From NCBI GenBank assembly GCA_947259305.1, contig CAMYML010000033.1, forward strand, positions 1 through 37,884: DNA of 37,884 nt, in the 5' to 3' direction. Below are positions 7,920 through 16,082 of the stretch, piece by piece. Source of the DNA: an uncultured Gammaproteobacteria bacterium. Its GTDB lineage: Bacteria; Pseudomonadota; Gammaproteobacteria; GCA-001735895. Both the position numbers and the translations under genes were made by a program. Numbering within the stretch: the first letter of the stretch is position 1; the number at the start of each line of letters is the position of its first letter. A model generated the notes under the pieces. That model was not told where the DNA came from. It saw nothing but the letters and a program-made list of their open reading frames with translations, and did not search any database.

Positions 7920-9014
7920 ATGGGACGTCAGCAGATACAGGTTGCAATAATCAAAGGTGACGGGATCGGTATCGACGTAACCGATGCCTCGCTTAAGGTG
8001 GTTGATGCAGCCCTGGAAAAAACTTCCACTACTCGTCTGCACTATCAGGAAATACTCGCCGGTGCGGGTTACTTTCGTGAAACCGGTCGTGATATCGAGC
8101 CGCAGGGGGAGGAGGCAGCGGGTCGCGCGGACGCGATATTCCTGGGCGCGATCGGTCTGCCCGCAATCAGGTATCCGGACGGCACCGAAATTTCGCCGCA
8201 CCTGCGCCTGCGCGACCGCTACCAGCTGTATGCCGGGGTGCGACCGGTCAGGGCCTATCCCAATGCGCCGCAGCGCCTGGCGGACCCGCGCGCCCGCGAT
8301 ATCGACCTGGTCATTCTGCGGGAATCCACCGAGGGGCTGTTTTACTCGGCCGCGGTGCATGGTCGCAGCCAGGTGATCGATGACAACGAAGTGTGCGATG
8401 TCCTCAGAATCACGCGCGCCACCACCGAGAAACTGCATCGTTTCGGTTTTGAGCTGGCGCGCAAGCGCATGCAGCGTGGCAGCCGGGGCATGCTGACCTG
8501 CGTCGACAAGGCCAACGTGTTTACCTCGATGGCCTTTTTCCGGCAGATATACGACGAAATCGCGCCGGAATTCCCGGATATCGAGACCGATTACAACTAC
8601 GTCGACGCGCAGGCGCTGGATTTTATCCGCCGTCCCTGGGACTTCGACGTACTGGTCACCGAAAACATGTTCGGCGACATCCTGTCTGACCTCGCCGGCG
8701 GGCTGGTGGGCGGCATGGGCATGGCCGCCTGCGCCGAAATCGGCGACCAGACCGGGCTGTTTCAGCCCGCCCACGGCAGCGCGCCCGATATCATGGGCCA
8801 GGACAGGGCCAACCCGCTGGCGGCGATACTGAGCGGGGCGCTGATGCTGGATTACCTGGCCGACAAGGCGGATGCCCCGAGCCTGGCGGATGCAGCAAAA
8901 CTAATCGAAAATGCGATTGAACGCGGATTTGTCGAAAATCGCTTGCGCCCGGTCGAGTTTGGCGGTGACATGGGCACCCGCGCGATAACCAACGAATTGC
9001 GCGGCCTGTTATGA
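7920..9014 (+). CDS. Isocitrate/isopropylmalate dehydrogenase family (beta-decarboxylating)
   Basis: A 364-residue NAD(P)-dependent beta-decarboxylating dehydrogenase. The N-terminus has IKGDGIGIDV, matching the family's GDGIG start. LRLRDRYQLYAGVRP and RESTEGLFY carry the substrate-binding arginines. VDKANVF holds the catalytic Lys, TENMFGDILSDL the metal-binding Asp residues, and FQPAHGSAPDIMGQDRANP the coenzyme loop. Substrate is a 2-hydroxy-3-carboxy acid, such as 3-isopropylmalate or tartrate. Gene context (no leuC or leuD, an ABM-type partner, a probable operator upstream) argues for a catabolic tartrate-dehydrogenase-like enzyme rather than leucine biosynthesis. Exact substrate cannot be read from sequence. 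Confidence 0.85.
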   Translation: MGRQQIQVAIIKGDGIGIDVTDASLKVVDAALEKTSTTRLHYQEILAGAGYFRETGRDIEPQGEEAAGRADAIFLGAIGLPAIRYPDGTEISPHLRLRDRYQLYAGVRPVRAYPNAPQRLADPRARDIDLVILRESTEGLFYSAAVHGRSQVIDDNEVCDVLRITRATTEKLHRFGFELARKRMQRGSRGMLTCVDKANVFTSMAFFRQIYDEIAPEFPDIETDYNYVDAQALDFIRRPWDFDVLVTENMFGDILSDLAGGLVGGMGMAACAEIGDQTGLFQPAHGSAPDIMGQDRANPLAAILSGALMLDYLADKADAPSLADAAKLIENAIERGFVENRLRPVEFGGDMGTRAITNELRGLL

Positions 9015-9067
9015 GCGAATCCTTGATTGCCCAACCCTGAAAACCTGACGCTCGAATGAGGTAAGCC

Positions 9068-9352
9068 ATGTACGTTGTCATCGTTGAATTTACCACGCAC
9101 GCGCAGCATGTCGCGGCTTTCCGACGGCGCGTGATCCAGCAGGCCGGGGACTCGCTTGAACTCGAGCCGGATTGCCATGTGTTCGATATCTGTATCGACC
9201 CCGATCGTGAAAATTGCGTGCTGTTATACGAGGTTTACACCGATCGCAGCGCATTCGATGTGCATCTCGCGTCCCCTCATTTTCTCGATTTCAACGCTAC
9301 GGTGCAGACCTGGGTCAACGACAAAAAGATTTCAACCTTTGAGCGCCTGTGA
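9068..9352 (+). CDS. Antibiotic biosynthesis monooxygenase (ABM) domain protein
   Basis: A 94-residue single-domain protein of the dimeric alpha+beta barrel (ABM/LsrG-like) type. It begins with a beta strand (MYVVIVEFTT), has a central CVLLYEVYTDRSAFDVHL and the usual SPHFLDF segment, and ends after one further helix and strand. Family members include quinol monooxygenases and the AI-2 degrading isomerase LsrG; the active reaction here cannot be predicted. GAGG precedes the ATG by about 7 bases. It starts 53 bases after the dehydrogenase and is probably its cotranscribed partner in the breakdown of a small organic acid. Confidence 0.8.
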   Translation: MYVVIVEFTTHAQHVAAFRRRVIQQAGDSLELEPDCHVFDICIDPDRENCVLLYEVYTDRSAFDVHLASPHFLDFNATVQTWVNDKKISTFERL

Positions 9353-9375
9353 AAAAAAACTGCAGCAGGATAGTC

Positions 9376-9401
9376 GGCGTTTTTCACGATGGACGCCTTT
9401 T
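9376..9401 (+). terminator. Possible intrinsic terminator after the ABM gene
   Basis: GGCGT (9376-9380) pairs with ACGCC (9393-9397), followed by TTTT. The stem is short and the 12-base loop is long, so this is weak. Its place between two functional units supports it. Confidence 0.3.
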
Positions 9402-9464
9402 CACTTTCGCCTTCCGCTATACTTTAAGCCATTCTCGAACGGATACTGAAAAAGGGTCGATAGC

Positions 9465-9980
9465 ATGATTTTTAGAATATTCGGAAAAGCCGCAATACTG
9501 GCGCTGACACTCTCGCTACTGCCAATCGCAATATCCGCGGCCGAGCTCGGAACACCATCAGGCAAGGTAATTCTTACCGTCTCGGGTGGTATAACCAATA
9601 CCAATGCCGGCGATAAGGCCGAGTTCGACCGCGAAATGCTCGAGGCGCTCGGTGCTTCGGAACTCGCGCTTACCACGCCCTGGACCGATGGCCGGCAGGT
9701 TTTTAACGGGGTTCTCGGCAGCAAGATACTGGAGGCGGTTGGCGCCCAGGGGGAGCAGATCGTGGCGAAGGCGATCAACGACTACCAGGTAAAGATCCCG
9801 ACTTCTGATTTACGCAATTACCCGGTTTTGTTTGCCCTCAAACAAAACGGCAGTTACATGCGGGTTCGAGACAAGGGGCCTATCTGGATTATTTACCCGA
9901 GAGAATCCTACCCGGAACTCGATACTGATCAGATTACCGATAGATGGGTCTGGCAGTTATCCGAAATCGTTATTCAATAG
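9465..9980 (+). CDS. Periplasmic SUOX-fold (molybdopterin-binding-like) protein, no cysteine
   Basis: A 171-residue protein with a signal peptide (AILALTLSLLPIAISAA) and a mature domain like the oxidoreductase molybdopterin-binding fold: GKVILTVSGGITN, FDREMLEALG, TPWTDGRQVFNGVLG, INDYQVKIP, MRVRDKGPIWIIYP. Full SUOX enzymes ligate Mo through a conserved Cys; this protein contains no cysteine at all, so it is unlikely to be a redox Mo enzyme. It lies 63 bases upstream of a membrane histidine kinase with a periplasmic loop. It is therefore a good candidate for a periplasmic partner or ligand-binding sensor for that kinase, which is inference from position. AAGGG lies before the ATG. Confidence 0.75.
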   Translation: MIFRIFGKAAILALTLSLLPIAISAAELGTPSGKVILTVSGGITNTNAGDKAEFDREMLEALGASELALTTPWTDGRQVFNGVLGSKILEAVGAQGEQIVAKAINDYQVKIPTSDLRNYPVLFALKQNGSYMRVRDKGPIWIIYPRESYPELDTDQITDRWVWQLSEIVIQ

Positions 9981-10011
9981 CCTGGTGGCTTCCGCGCGGA
10001 ATTCTGCCAAG

Positions 10012-10047
10012 GTGAGTAAAATTCCCAGCTATTACGACAATCTTTGA
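10012..10047 (+). CDS. Possible 11-codon leader ORF before the kinase
   Basis: GTG AGT AAA ... CTT TGA encodes MSKIPSYYDNL. Its TGA overlaps the TTG proposed as the kinase start (TTGA), the arrangement seen in translational coupling. GGAA lies about 9 bases before the GTG. It is too short to judge by coding signal. Confidence 0.2.
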   Translation: MSKIPSYYDNL

Positions 10048-11537
10048 CCGGTAAAAGAGTATTGGCAGACGGCTCAGCACAACGCGCAAAACCCGAGGCA
10101 ACGGCGGAATCCCGCCAACCGATATTGCTTTGGACCTATGCGTTGCTCATAGCAGCGGTAGTGGTATTCGCGTCTGCCACGGCCTACGGCTTCTACAAAA
10201 TGAGGCAGGAAACTGTTCTGGCCCAGTACAACTCGCAGGCGGCACTGTGGCTGGTGGTATCGTTCGAGCGTGAATACCACATCCTCGACAGCATGCTGTG
10301 GCGCTACACCATCGGTGACCCCACCCTGAAACCGGATGATCTGCTAACCCAGTACGACGTCCTGTGGAGTCGAATCGATTTGATGCAACATGGCGGACAT
10401 GCGCAGCCCTTGCGGCAGGTCGAGTCCTTCGAGTCGGCGGTGCCGCTGGCAATGCAGCTGGTGCAGCAGCACGAAAAGCCGGTTTTCGATGCGGTCCCTG
10501 CAGGCTTGCCGTTACCTCAGCCATTTCTCGAAGCATTTCGGGGAATGGCTGACCCGATTCATCAATTCATGATCGATACCCATTTGAATCGTAGCTGGAT
10601 AGTCGAAGTGCGGGAGGCGCAGATCAAGGATACCCGTCTGGCAATGTATCTGACGCTGGCAGGGACGCTGGTCAGTACCCTGATGCTGTTTGCTATCGTC
10701 ATTGTGCAGATGAAGGAACGCCGCGGTAACCTGATGCGTACTACGAAGGCCCTGGAACAAAGCGAAAAAGACCATAGTGCCCTGCGTGAAGAAGTCCAGC
10801 GTCGAATGAAGGTGGAAAAGGAAAGAAAGAAGCTAATGCTTGACCTCAAAGCGCGTAACCAGGAGCTGGAGGGTTACGCCTACACCATCTCCCACGATCT
10901 CAAGAGCCCGCTTTACACGATCCAGGGTTTTACCGGATTTCTGGAAAAAGGCCTGGAACAGGGTAACACCGAAAAAATGTCCGAGGACCTGTGCAAGATA
11001 AGGGACGCCGTGACGACCATGAGCAGACTGCTGGACGATATTTTGAATTTGAGTAAGGTCAATCTGTCCCAGGAATCAGTACAACAAATAGCGCTCGACG
11101 AAATTATCGGCAAAGCGATCGAGCTGGTATCACGCGAGATCAGGGAGCACGAGGTAGACGTAAGAATAGCTGCGAATTTACCTAGCGTTTATGCGCCGCC
11201 ACAGCGCCTGACAGAGGTTTATCAGAATCTGATCAGCAACGCGACCAAGTTTATGGGTGACCAGGGGCAGCCGGTTATTGAAATCGGAGCGAGCAGCGAA
11301 GGTGACTGGGTGCATTGTTATGTCGGGGATAATGGCATTGGCATCGAGCCGAAGTATCGTGATCGGGTATTCAACCTGTTCGAACGCCTCGACACGCAAA
11401 CCCAGGGCACCGGCGTGGGCCTTGCTATCGTCAAGCGCATTATCGAGTCCCTCGGCGGCGAAATCTGGATCGAATCCGACGGCCCGGGCACTGGCGCCCG
11501 CTTCGAATTTACCCTGCCTGCCAGGCCACCTGCATAG
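10044..11537 (+). CDS. Membrane sensor histidine kinase
   Basis: A 497-residue kinase. One membrane segment (about residues 29-50) is followed by a periplasmic helical region (50-195) and a second segment (about 199-222). A coiled coil (230-278) leads to the HisKA domain with the phospho-acceptor His in YTISHDLKSPLYTI. The HATPase domain has N box QNLISNATKFM, G1 DNGIGIEP, F box FNLFERL and G2 GTGVGLAIVKRII. It is complete and should be active. The proposed start TTG is weak; other in-frame starts before the first membrane helix are also TTG or GTG. No response regulator adjoins it, so the target is unknown; the upstream SUOX-fold protein is the likely signal partner. Confidence 0.88.
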   Translation: MTGKRVLADGSAQRAKPEATAESRQPILLWTYALLIAAVVVFASATAYGFYKMRQETVLAQYNSQAALWLVVSFEREYHILDSMLWRYTIGDPTLKPDDLLTQYDVLWSRIDLMQHGGHAQPLRQVESFESAVPLAMQLVQQHEKPVFDAVPAGLPLPQPFLEAFRGMADPIHQFMIDTHLNRSWIVEVREAQIKDTRLAMYLTLAGTLVSTLMLFAIVIVQMKERRGNLMRTTKALEQSEKDHSALREEVQRRMKVEKERKKLMLDLKARNQELEGYAYTISHDLKSPLYTIQGFTGFLEKGLEQGNTEKMSEDLCKIRDAVTTMSRLLDDILNLSKVNLSQESVQQIALDEIIGKAIELVSREIREHEVDVRIAANLPSVYAPPQRLTEVYQNLISNATKFMGDQGQPVIEIGASSEGDWVHCYVGDNGIGIEPKYRDRVFNLFERLDTQTQGTGVGLAIVKRIIESLGGEIWIESDGPGTGARFEFTLPARPPA

Positions 11538-11598
11538 TCTGTTTTAGGACACTTCGAAGCGTCAACAATTCGACGCTATACAGCGAAATTTCTCTGCT

Positions 11599-12513
11599 AT
11601 GCTCAGTAGCATTATGCGAAACGCTGAATTGAATATGGACCAGCCCGTCACGCTGGAGCAACTCATCGGCAAGGGTCAGGACCTGCCCAGCCTGCCTGAA
11701 ATCTACCTGCGCGTCTCGCAACAGCTCGAAGATGAAAACACGAGTGTGCAGCAGATCGGTGACACGGTGCAAAACGACCCCGCGATAACCACGCGCGTTT
11801 TGAAAATGGTCAACAGCGCCTACTATGGCCTGCCCAACCAGGTCGCTTCAGTTGCCCAGGCGGTCTCGCTGATGGGTCGCGAGCGGCTGAAACATATCCT
11901 GATCGGTTCGGTGCTGCGAGGGGTTTTCAGCGGTCACGATAATCCCGCTTTTTCGATGCAGGCGTTCTGGCAGCATAGTATCAAGACCGCGATTATCGCA
12001 CGTCAACTGGGGCGGCAGATCAGCCAGATCGAAGAAGCCGAAGCCATGTTTACCGCCGGATTGTTGCACGATATCGGCAAGTTGCTGTTAATCAAGAAAT
12101 TTCCCGAACGCATGCTGGAAGCCGAGGAATATATGATCCTGAAACGGGTTGATATTCTGAGCGCGGAGCTCACCCAGGTCGGCCTGACTCACACCGCCGT
12201 CGGCGAGGCCCTGATGCATCACTGGGGCTTGCCGAAAATGCTGATCGATTGCGCCGGCAGCCACCACGAGGCCGTGCACGACGGGCCGAATCGCTTCGCC
12301 ACTCACCTGATATACCTGGCCAACAAGCTGAGCGAATACGTGCCGCCGCTGGATGATGAGGAAACCCAGAATATCCTCGACGATATCGAAAACTGGGATC
12401 AGGGTCAGCTCACTCTGGAGCAGATTGCGAGCGCCTGCCAGCACGCCGACGAAATGGTGTTCGAGGTCATGGAATCACTCGGCATGGTGGCAATCGAAAT
12501 CAGCAGCGACTGA
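11599..12513 (+). CDS. HDOD domain signalling protein
   Basis: A 304-residue cytoplasmic protein whose residues about 20-220 form an HDOD domain: DLPSLPEIYLRVSQ, NDPAITTRVLKMVNSAYYG, SVAQAVSLMGRERLK and FTAGLLHDIGKLLL. HDOD proteins are HD-like regulators that mostly lack phosphodiesterase activity and act in signalling with kinases or c-di-GMP. Here the HDIGK motif is kept, and two later His (SHHEAVH) may also bind metal, so some hydrolase function cannot be excluded. It follows the histidine kinase by 61 bases on the same strand and may be its output partner. Three close ATG codons (11599, 11614, 11635) compete; none has a clear ribosome site. Confidence 0.85.
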   Translation: MLSSIMRNAELNMDQPVTLEQLIGKGQDLPSLPEIYLRVSQQLEDENTSVQQIGDTVQNDPAITTRVLKMVNSAYYGLPNQVASVAQAVSLMGRERLKHILIGSVLRGVFSGHDNPAFSMQAFWQHSIKTAIIARQLGRQISQIEEAEAMFTAGLLHDIGKLLLIKKFPERMLEAEEYMILKRVDILSAELTQVGLTHTAVGEALMHHWGLPKMLIDCAGSHHEAVHDGPNRFATHLIYLANKLSEYVPPLDDEETQNILDDIENWDQGQLTLEQIASACQHADEMVFEVMESLGMVAIEISSD

Positions 12514-12532
12514 TCGCGCTGAGGACTGCAGG

Positions 12533-13432
12533 CTAGGGGTGTCCGGTTTTTCCGATTTCGGACAACCAGATTCCGCCGAGCACCAACGCCAGCGCCAGCG
12601 CATGGTAAAGCTCGAAAACCTCGTTTAAAAATATCACCGCCATGATCGAAGCAAACACCGGCACCAGGTTGACGAATACGCCGGCGCGTCCGGGCCCGAT
12701 CAGGGCCACCCCCTGAATAAAGAATATCTGTGCAATCAACGATGGTAGTACCGTGACCAACGCGACCAGCAACCACCCGGTATGTGAAGGCATGTTCCAG
12801 CCTTGTTGCCAGGTCTCGAACGCAACCAGCGGCAAAGACGCGAGCCACGCGGCCGAGGCCATGATTGTAAACAAACCCAACGCGCTGACCTTGGGGCGGC
12901 GGGTCAGGCCGATGGAATAGGCCGCATAGAAGAAACAGGCGATTACCATAAATAAATCACCCCGGTTTACCGACAGTGCCGCGAGCTCACCGAGATCTCC
13001 GCGCGCGGCGACGATGGCGACGCCGAGCAAGGTAATGCCGACGCCAGCCCCCTGAATGCGGCTGATTGGATGGCGTAAGATCAGAAGGCTGCCGAGCAGC
13101 ACGAATATTGGAATCGAGCCCTGCAAAATGCCGATGTTGATTGCGCTGGTATGGTGGCCTGCGACATAAAACAAGGCATTGAAAACGGTAAAACCGCAGC
13201 TACCCATCAGGCCCAGAAACAGGAGATGTCGGCGCAGGATCGGCCAGTCCCTGGCGATATGCTTGCGCGCAATCAGCAGCAGTATCAGAATCACGCCGAG
13301 CCAGCGAAAGGTCACCAGTTGCATCGGCGAAATTTCGCCCACCGCGAGCCGACTGATAATGGCGTTCAAGCCCCAGCACAGGGTGGTGATAATGAGTAGC
13401 GCGTAGGCTTTAAGGTGATACCTCGAAATCAT
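12533..13432 (-). CDS. DMT superfamily permease (EamA), second of a pair
   Basis: A 299-residue membrane protein with ten predicted helices in two EamA repeats. The first repeat contains TTLCWGLNAIISRLAVG and the conserved end-of-repeat segment LILRHPISRIQGAGVGITLLGVAIV; the second has VPVFASIMAVIFLNEVF and LGGIWLS. EamA proteins export amino acids, metabolites or drugs by proton exchange; the substrate is unknown. Its ATG overlaps the stop of the other DMT gene by four bases (ATGA), so the pair is translationally coupled. It is the last gene of the GMC-oxidoreductase unit. Confidence 0.85.
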   Translation of the reverse strand: MISRYHLKAYALLIITTLCWGLNAIISRLAVGEISPMQLVTFRWLGVILILLLIARKHIARDWPILRRHLLFLGLMGSCGFTVFNALFYVAGHHTSAINIGILQGSIPIFVLLGSLLILRHPISRIQGAGVGITLLGVAIVAARGDLGELAALSVNRGDLFMVIACFFYAAYSIGLTRRPKVSALGLFTIMASAAWLASLPLVAFETWQQGWNMPSHTGWLLVALVTVLPSLIAQIFFIQGVALIGPGRAGVFVNLVPVFASIMAVIFLNEVFELYHALALALVLGGIWLSEIGKTGHP

Positions 13433-14271
13433 GCCCTGATTCTCGCGCCGCGAATGAGTTCGCGATGCAGGGTATAGAGACCGCTGGCGACGATGATGCC
13501 GATTCCGAAAATACTTTTCAGGTCAGGGACTTCAGCCCATACCAGGTAAGCGATGCTGCCGCCGAATACGATTGTCAGGTATTTCAGCGGCGCCAGGATT
13601 CCAACTGCGAGATGCTGATAGCTCAGGGTCATCAAGTACTGCGCCATCCCGCCAAACAGACCGACCAATAGCAGCAAAAACAGGTCAGCCAGGGGCGGTT
13701 GTTGCCAGCCCTGGATAAAAATGCCGACGCTGCTGACCAGGACCCCGGTGACGGTGAAATAGAAGGTGATGCAAACCGGGTCGTCGATCTTGCCCAGGTG
13801 GCGAATGATGATGGTTGTGCAGCCGATCAGGAACGCGGCGGTGAGCATGTACAGGCTGCCGCTGGCGAGCATGTCGGCGCCAGGGCGCACCACGATCAAC
13901 ATGCCGACAAAGCCGATGATAATCGCCGTCCAGCGGCGCAGGCCGACCTTTTCGCGCAACAGGATGACCGACAGCGCGGTCATGAACAACGGCGCGGTGT
14001 GCAGTATCGAGACGGCTTCGGCGAGCGGCATCAGTGAAAAGGCGTAAAACGCAAAAGCCATGGCGCCGATGCCCATTACGCTGCGCAACAGGTGCAGGCC
14101 CTTGTGGCTGGTTCTGAGAATTCCCGGCCCCCCGCGCATCAGGATAATGACCGCCACTGGAATCAGCGCCACGGCGCAGCGAAAAAACATGATTTGCGCG
14201 GTCGGGTAAAACGCGCCCAGCCACTTCACGCTCGCATCCATCAGCGAAAACAACAGGATGCTCATCATCAT
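13429..14271 (-). CDS. DMT superfamily permease (EamA), first of a pair
   Basis: A membrane protein of 280 residues, two EamA repeats: SILLFSLMDASVKWLGAFYP, REKVGLRRWTAIIIGFVGML and the second-half LAPLKYLTIVFGGSIAYL. The first Met codons (MMM at 14271) come late, so the first helix begins at once. The frame stays open upstream back to the GMC gene (reading PADSPLIGFSA before the Met), but that stretch has no ATG, GTG or TTG. Either 14271 is right or a rare start is used. The gene lies 65 bases after the GMC gene and overlaps the next DMT gene by four bases. The two may form a heterodimer as some small DMT pairs do, though each alone is full length. Confidence 0.82.
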   Translation of the reverse strand: MMMSILLFSLMDASVKWLGAFYPTAQIMFFRCAVALIPVAVIILMRGGPGILRTSHKGLHLLRSVMGIGAMAFAFYAFSLMPLAEAVSILHTAPLFMTALSVILLREKVGLRRWTAIIIGFVGMLIVVRPGADMLASGSLYMLTAAFLIGCTTIIIRHLGKIDDPVCITFYFTVTGVLVSSVGIFIQGWQQPPLADLFLLLLVGLFGGMAQYLMTLSYQHLAVGILAPLKYLTIVFGGSIAYLVWAEVPDLKSIFGIGIIVASGLYTLHRELIRGARIRA

Positions 14272-14335
14272 TGCGCTGAACCCGATTAGCGGGCTATCGG
14301 CTGGCCGGATGACGGAAAATTGGTTACTGGAAACC

Positions 14336-15958
14336 CTAGCGCTCCTGTTTGTCGAGGATCAGGTCGGCGGCTTTTTCGGCGACCATCATGACCGGTGCAT
14401 TGGTATTACCCGAAATGACCGTCGGAAAGACCGATGCGTCGACTACCCTGAGCTGTTGCGTTCCGTAGACCCGGCACAGGTTGTCGACGACGGCGGATTT
14501 ACGATCGCTGCCCATCATACAGGTCGAAGTAGGGTGAAACACGGTTGAGCTGCGTGCGCGAATATCTGCAATCAAATCGGCATCACTTTGTACCTCGACA
14601 CCGGGCGTGATTTCCTCCTCGATTATCTCCTCGAGTTGCGGGCAGCTGGCCAGTTTGCGCAACAAGCGAACGCCCTCCAGCATCTGGGTCACGTCTTCCA
14701 CATGCGACAGGTAGTTGGGGTAAATCTTGACCGCTTCGAAGGGATCGGCCGAATCGATTTGCAGGTGACCACGGCTCAACGGTCGAATCTGACCAATCGA
14801 ATTGACGAACCCCGGGTAGGGATCGGGTTGCATCAGCGGTCGTTTGCCCGGCGCCGCCGCGGTGTAAGACATCGGGTTGAAATAGGTCTGGAGATTCGGG
14901 CGTGGTCGCGAAGGGTGGCTTTTGATAAATCCGCCGGCCTGGTTGATGCTGAGCGACAGCATGCCGTTTCTGAACAATACGTATTGCATCCCGGCCAGCA
15001 TTTTTCCCCACCAGGGATAAAGCTGATCATTCAGGGTTGGCACGCGTGAGCGGTAGTAGTAACAGCAATCCAGGTGATCCTGCAGATTGTGACCAACCCC
15101 GGGTAAATCGACCAGCGGGTCGATGCCAAAATTCTTCAGCAGCGAAATTTCACCGATGCCCGACAGCTGCAGAATTTGCGGGGAATTGATCGCGCCGGCG
15201 CTGACGATGACTTCGCGCCGCGCCTTGACCTGGCGGCTTTGCCCTGCCTGCATGAATTCAACCCCGTCGGCGGTGTTGTTGCTAAACAGGATGCGCGTCA
15301 CATGCGCGTGCGTGATGACGTCGCAATTATGGCGCTTGAGCGCTGGATGCAGATAGGCGCGCGCTGCCGACATGCGCTTGCCGTCGCGCGTGGTTATCTG
15401 GTAGTAACCGACGCCTTCCTGGATTTCGCCATTGAAATCCGGGTTGAATTCGAAACCGCATTGTTGCGCGGCGGCAAAGAAACGCTGGCATAGCGGATGA
15501 TGCTGACTGCTGACATTGCTGACGTGCAGTGGACCGTCGGCGCCACGATACTGGTTGCCGCCGTCGCCGCTGGTTTCCGCTTTCTTGAAGTAGGGCAGGA
15601 CATCGTCCCAGCCCCAGCCCTGGTTTCCGCGATCGCGCCAGTCGTCGTAATCAGCCGCCTGACCGCGGATGTATACCATGGCGTTAATTGAACTGGATCC
15701 GCCCAGTACCTTGCCGCGTGGCCAGTAGCTCTGGCGATTATTGATGCCGGGATCCGCCTCGGTCATATACATCCAGTTAAGCGCAGGATCGTAGAAGGTC
15801 TTGCCGTAACCGATCGGGGTCTGGATCCAGAAGCGCTTGTCGCTGCCGCCCGCCTCGAGCAGCAAGACGCTGTGCTTGCCGTTGGCGCTGAGGCGGTTGG
15901 CGAGCACGCAGCCCGCGGAACCGGCACCGATAATGACGTAATCGAACTCGAGTTCCAC
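14336..15958 (-). CDS. GMC-family FAD oxidoreductase (choline-dehydrogenase-like)
   Basis: A flavoprotein of 540 residues from the proposed GTG start at 15958, which places the FAD dinucleotide fold right at the N-terminus (FDYVIIGAGSAGCVLANRLS). Further GMC marks are WPRGKVLGGSSSINAMVYIRG (signature 1), INSPQILQLSGIG (signature 2), the catalytic His region TVFHPTSTCMMG and the end ISGNTNAPVMMVAEKAADLI. It oxidises an alcohol; choline is one option but the substrate is not shown. The tracked ORF runs 71 codons further and overlaps the divergent ATPase gene. An ATG at 16063 would add a hydrophobic segment (WPWFLLYPAVLATIILF) that could be an anchor; I prefer GTG because it leaves a 124-base promoter gap. 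Two DMT permeases follow on the same strand. Confidence 0.88.
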   Translation of the reverse strand: MELEFDYVIIGAGSAGCVLANRLSANGKHSVLLLEAGGSDKRFWIQTPIGYGKTFYDPALNWMYMTEADPGINNRQSYWPRGKVLGGSSSINAMVYIRGQAADYDDWRDRGNQGWGWDDVLPYFKKAETSGDGGNQYRGADGPLHVSNVSSQHHPLCQRFFAAAQQCGFEFNPDFNGEIQEGVGYYQITTRDGKRMSAARAYLHPALKRHNCDVITHAHVTRILFSNNTADGVEFMQAGQSRQVKARREVIVSAGAINSPQILQLSGIGEISLLKNFGIDPLVDLPGVGHNLQDHLDCCYYYRSRVPTLNDQLYPWWGKMLAGMQYVLFRNGMLSLSINQAGGFIKSHPSRPRPNLQTYFNPMSYTAAAPGKRPLMQPDPYPGFVNSIGQIRPLSRGHLQIDSADPFEAVKIYPNYLSHVEDVTQMLEGVRLLRKLASCPQLEEIIEEEITPGVEVQSDADLIADIRARSSTVFHPTSTCMMGSDRKSAVVDNLCRVYGTQQLRVVDASVFPTVISGNTNAPVMMVAEKAADLILDKQER

Positions 15959-16082
15959 GCTGCGACCCGGGTGAAAATGAAACAGGATTATAGTCGCTAG
16001 AACTGCCGGGTAAAGCAAAAACCATGGCCACAACGGCTTTCGCCAAAGCACCGCATGATGCATAATCTGGGCGCTAAACCTG

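Noticed and set aside
7854-8774. 306-codon minus-strand ORF opposite the dehydrogenase
   Set aside because: Shadow of a gene with full family motifs; no domain of its own.
9418-9423. TATACT as a -10 box for the SUOX-fold gene
   Set aside because: Good -10 match, but no acceptable -35 at the right distance.
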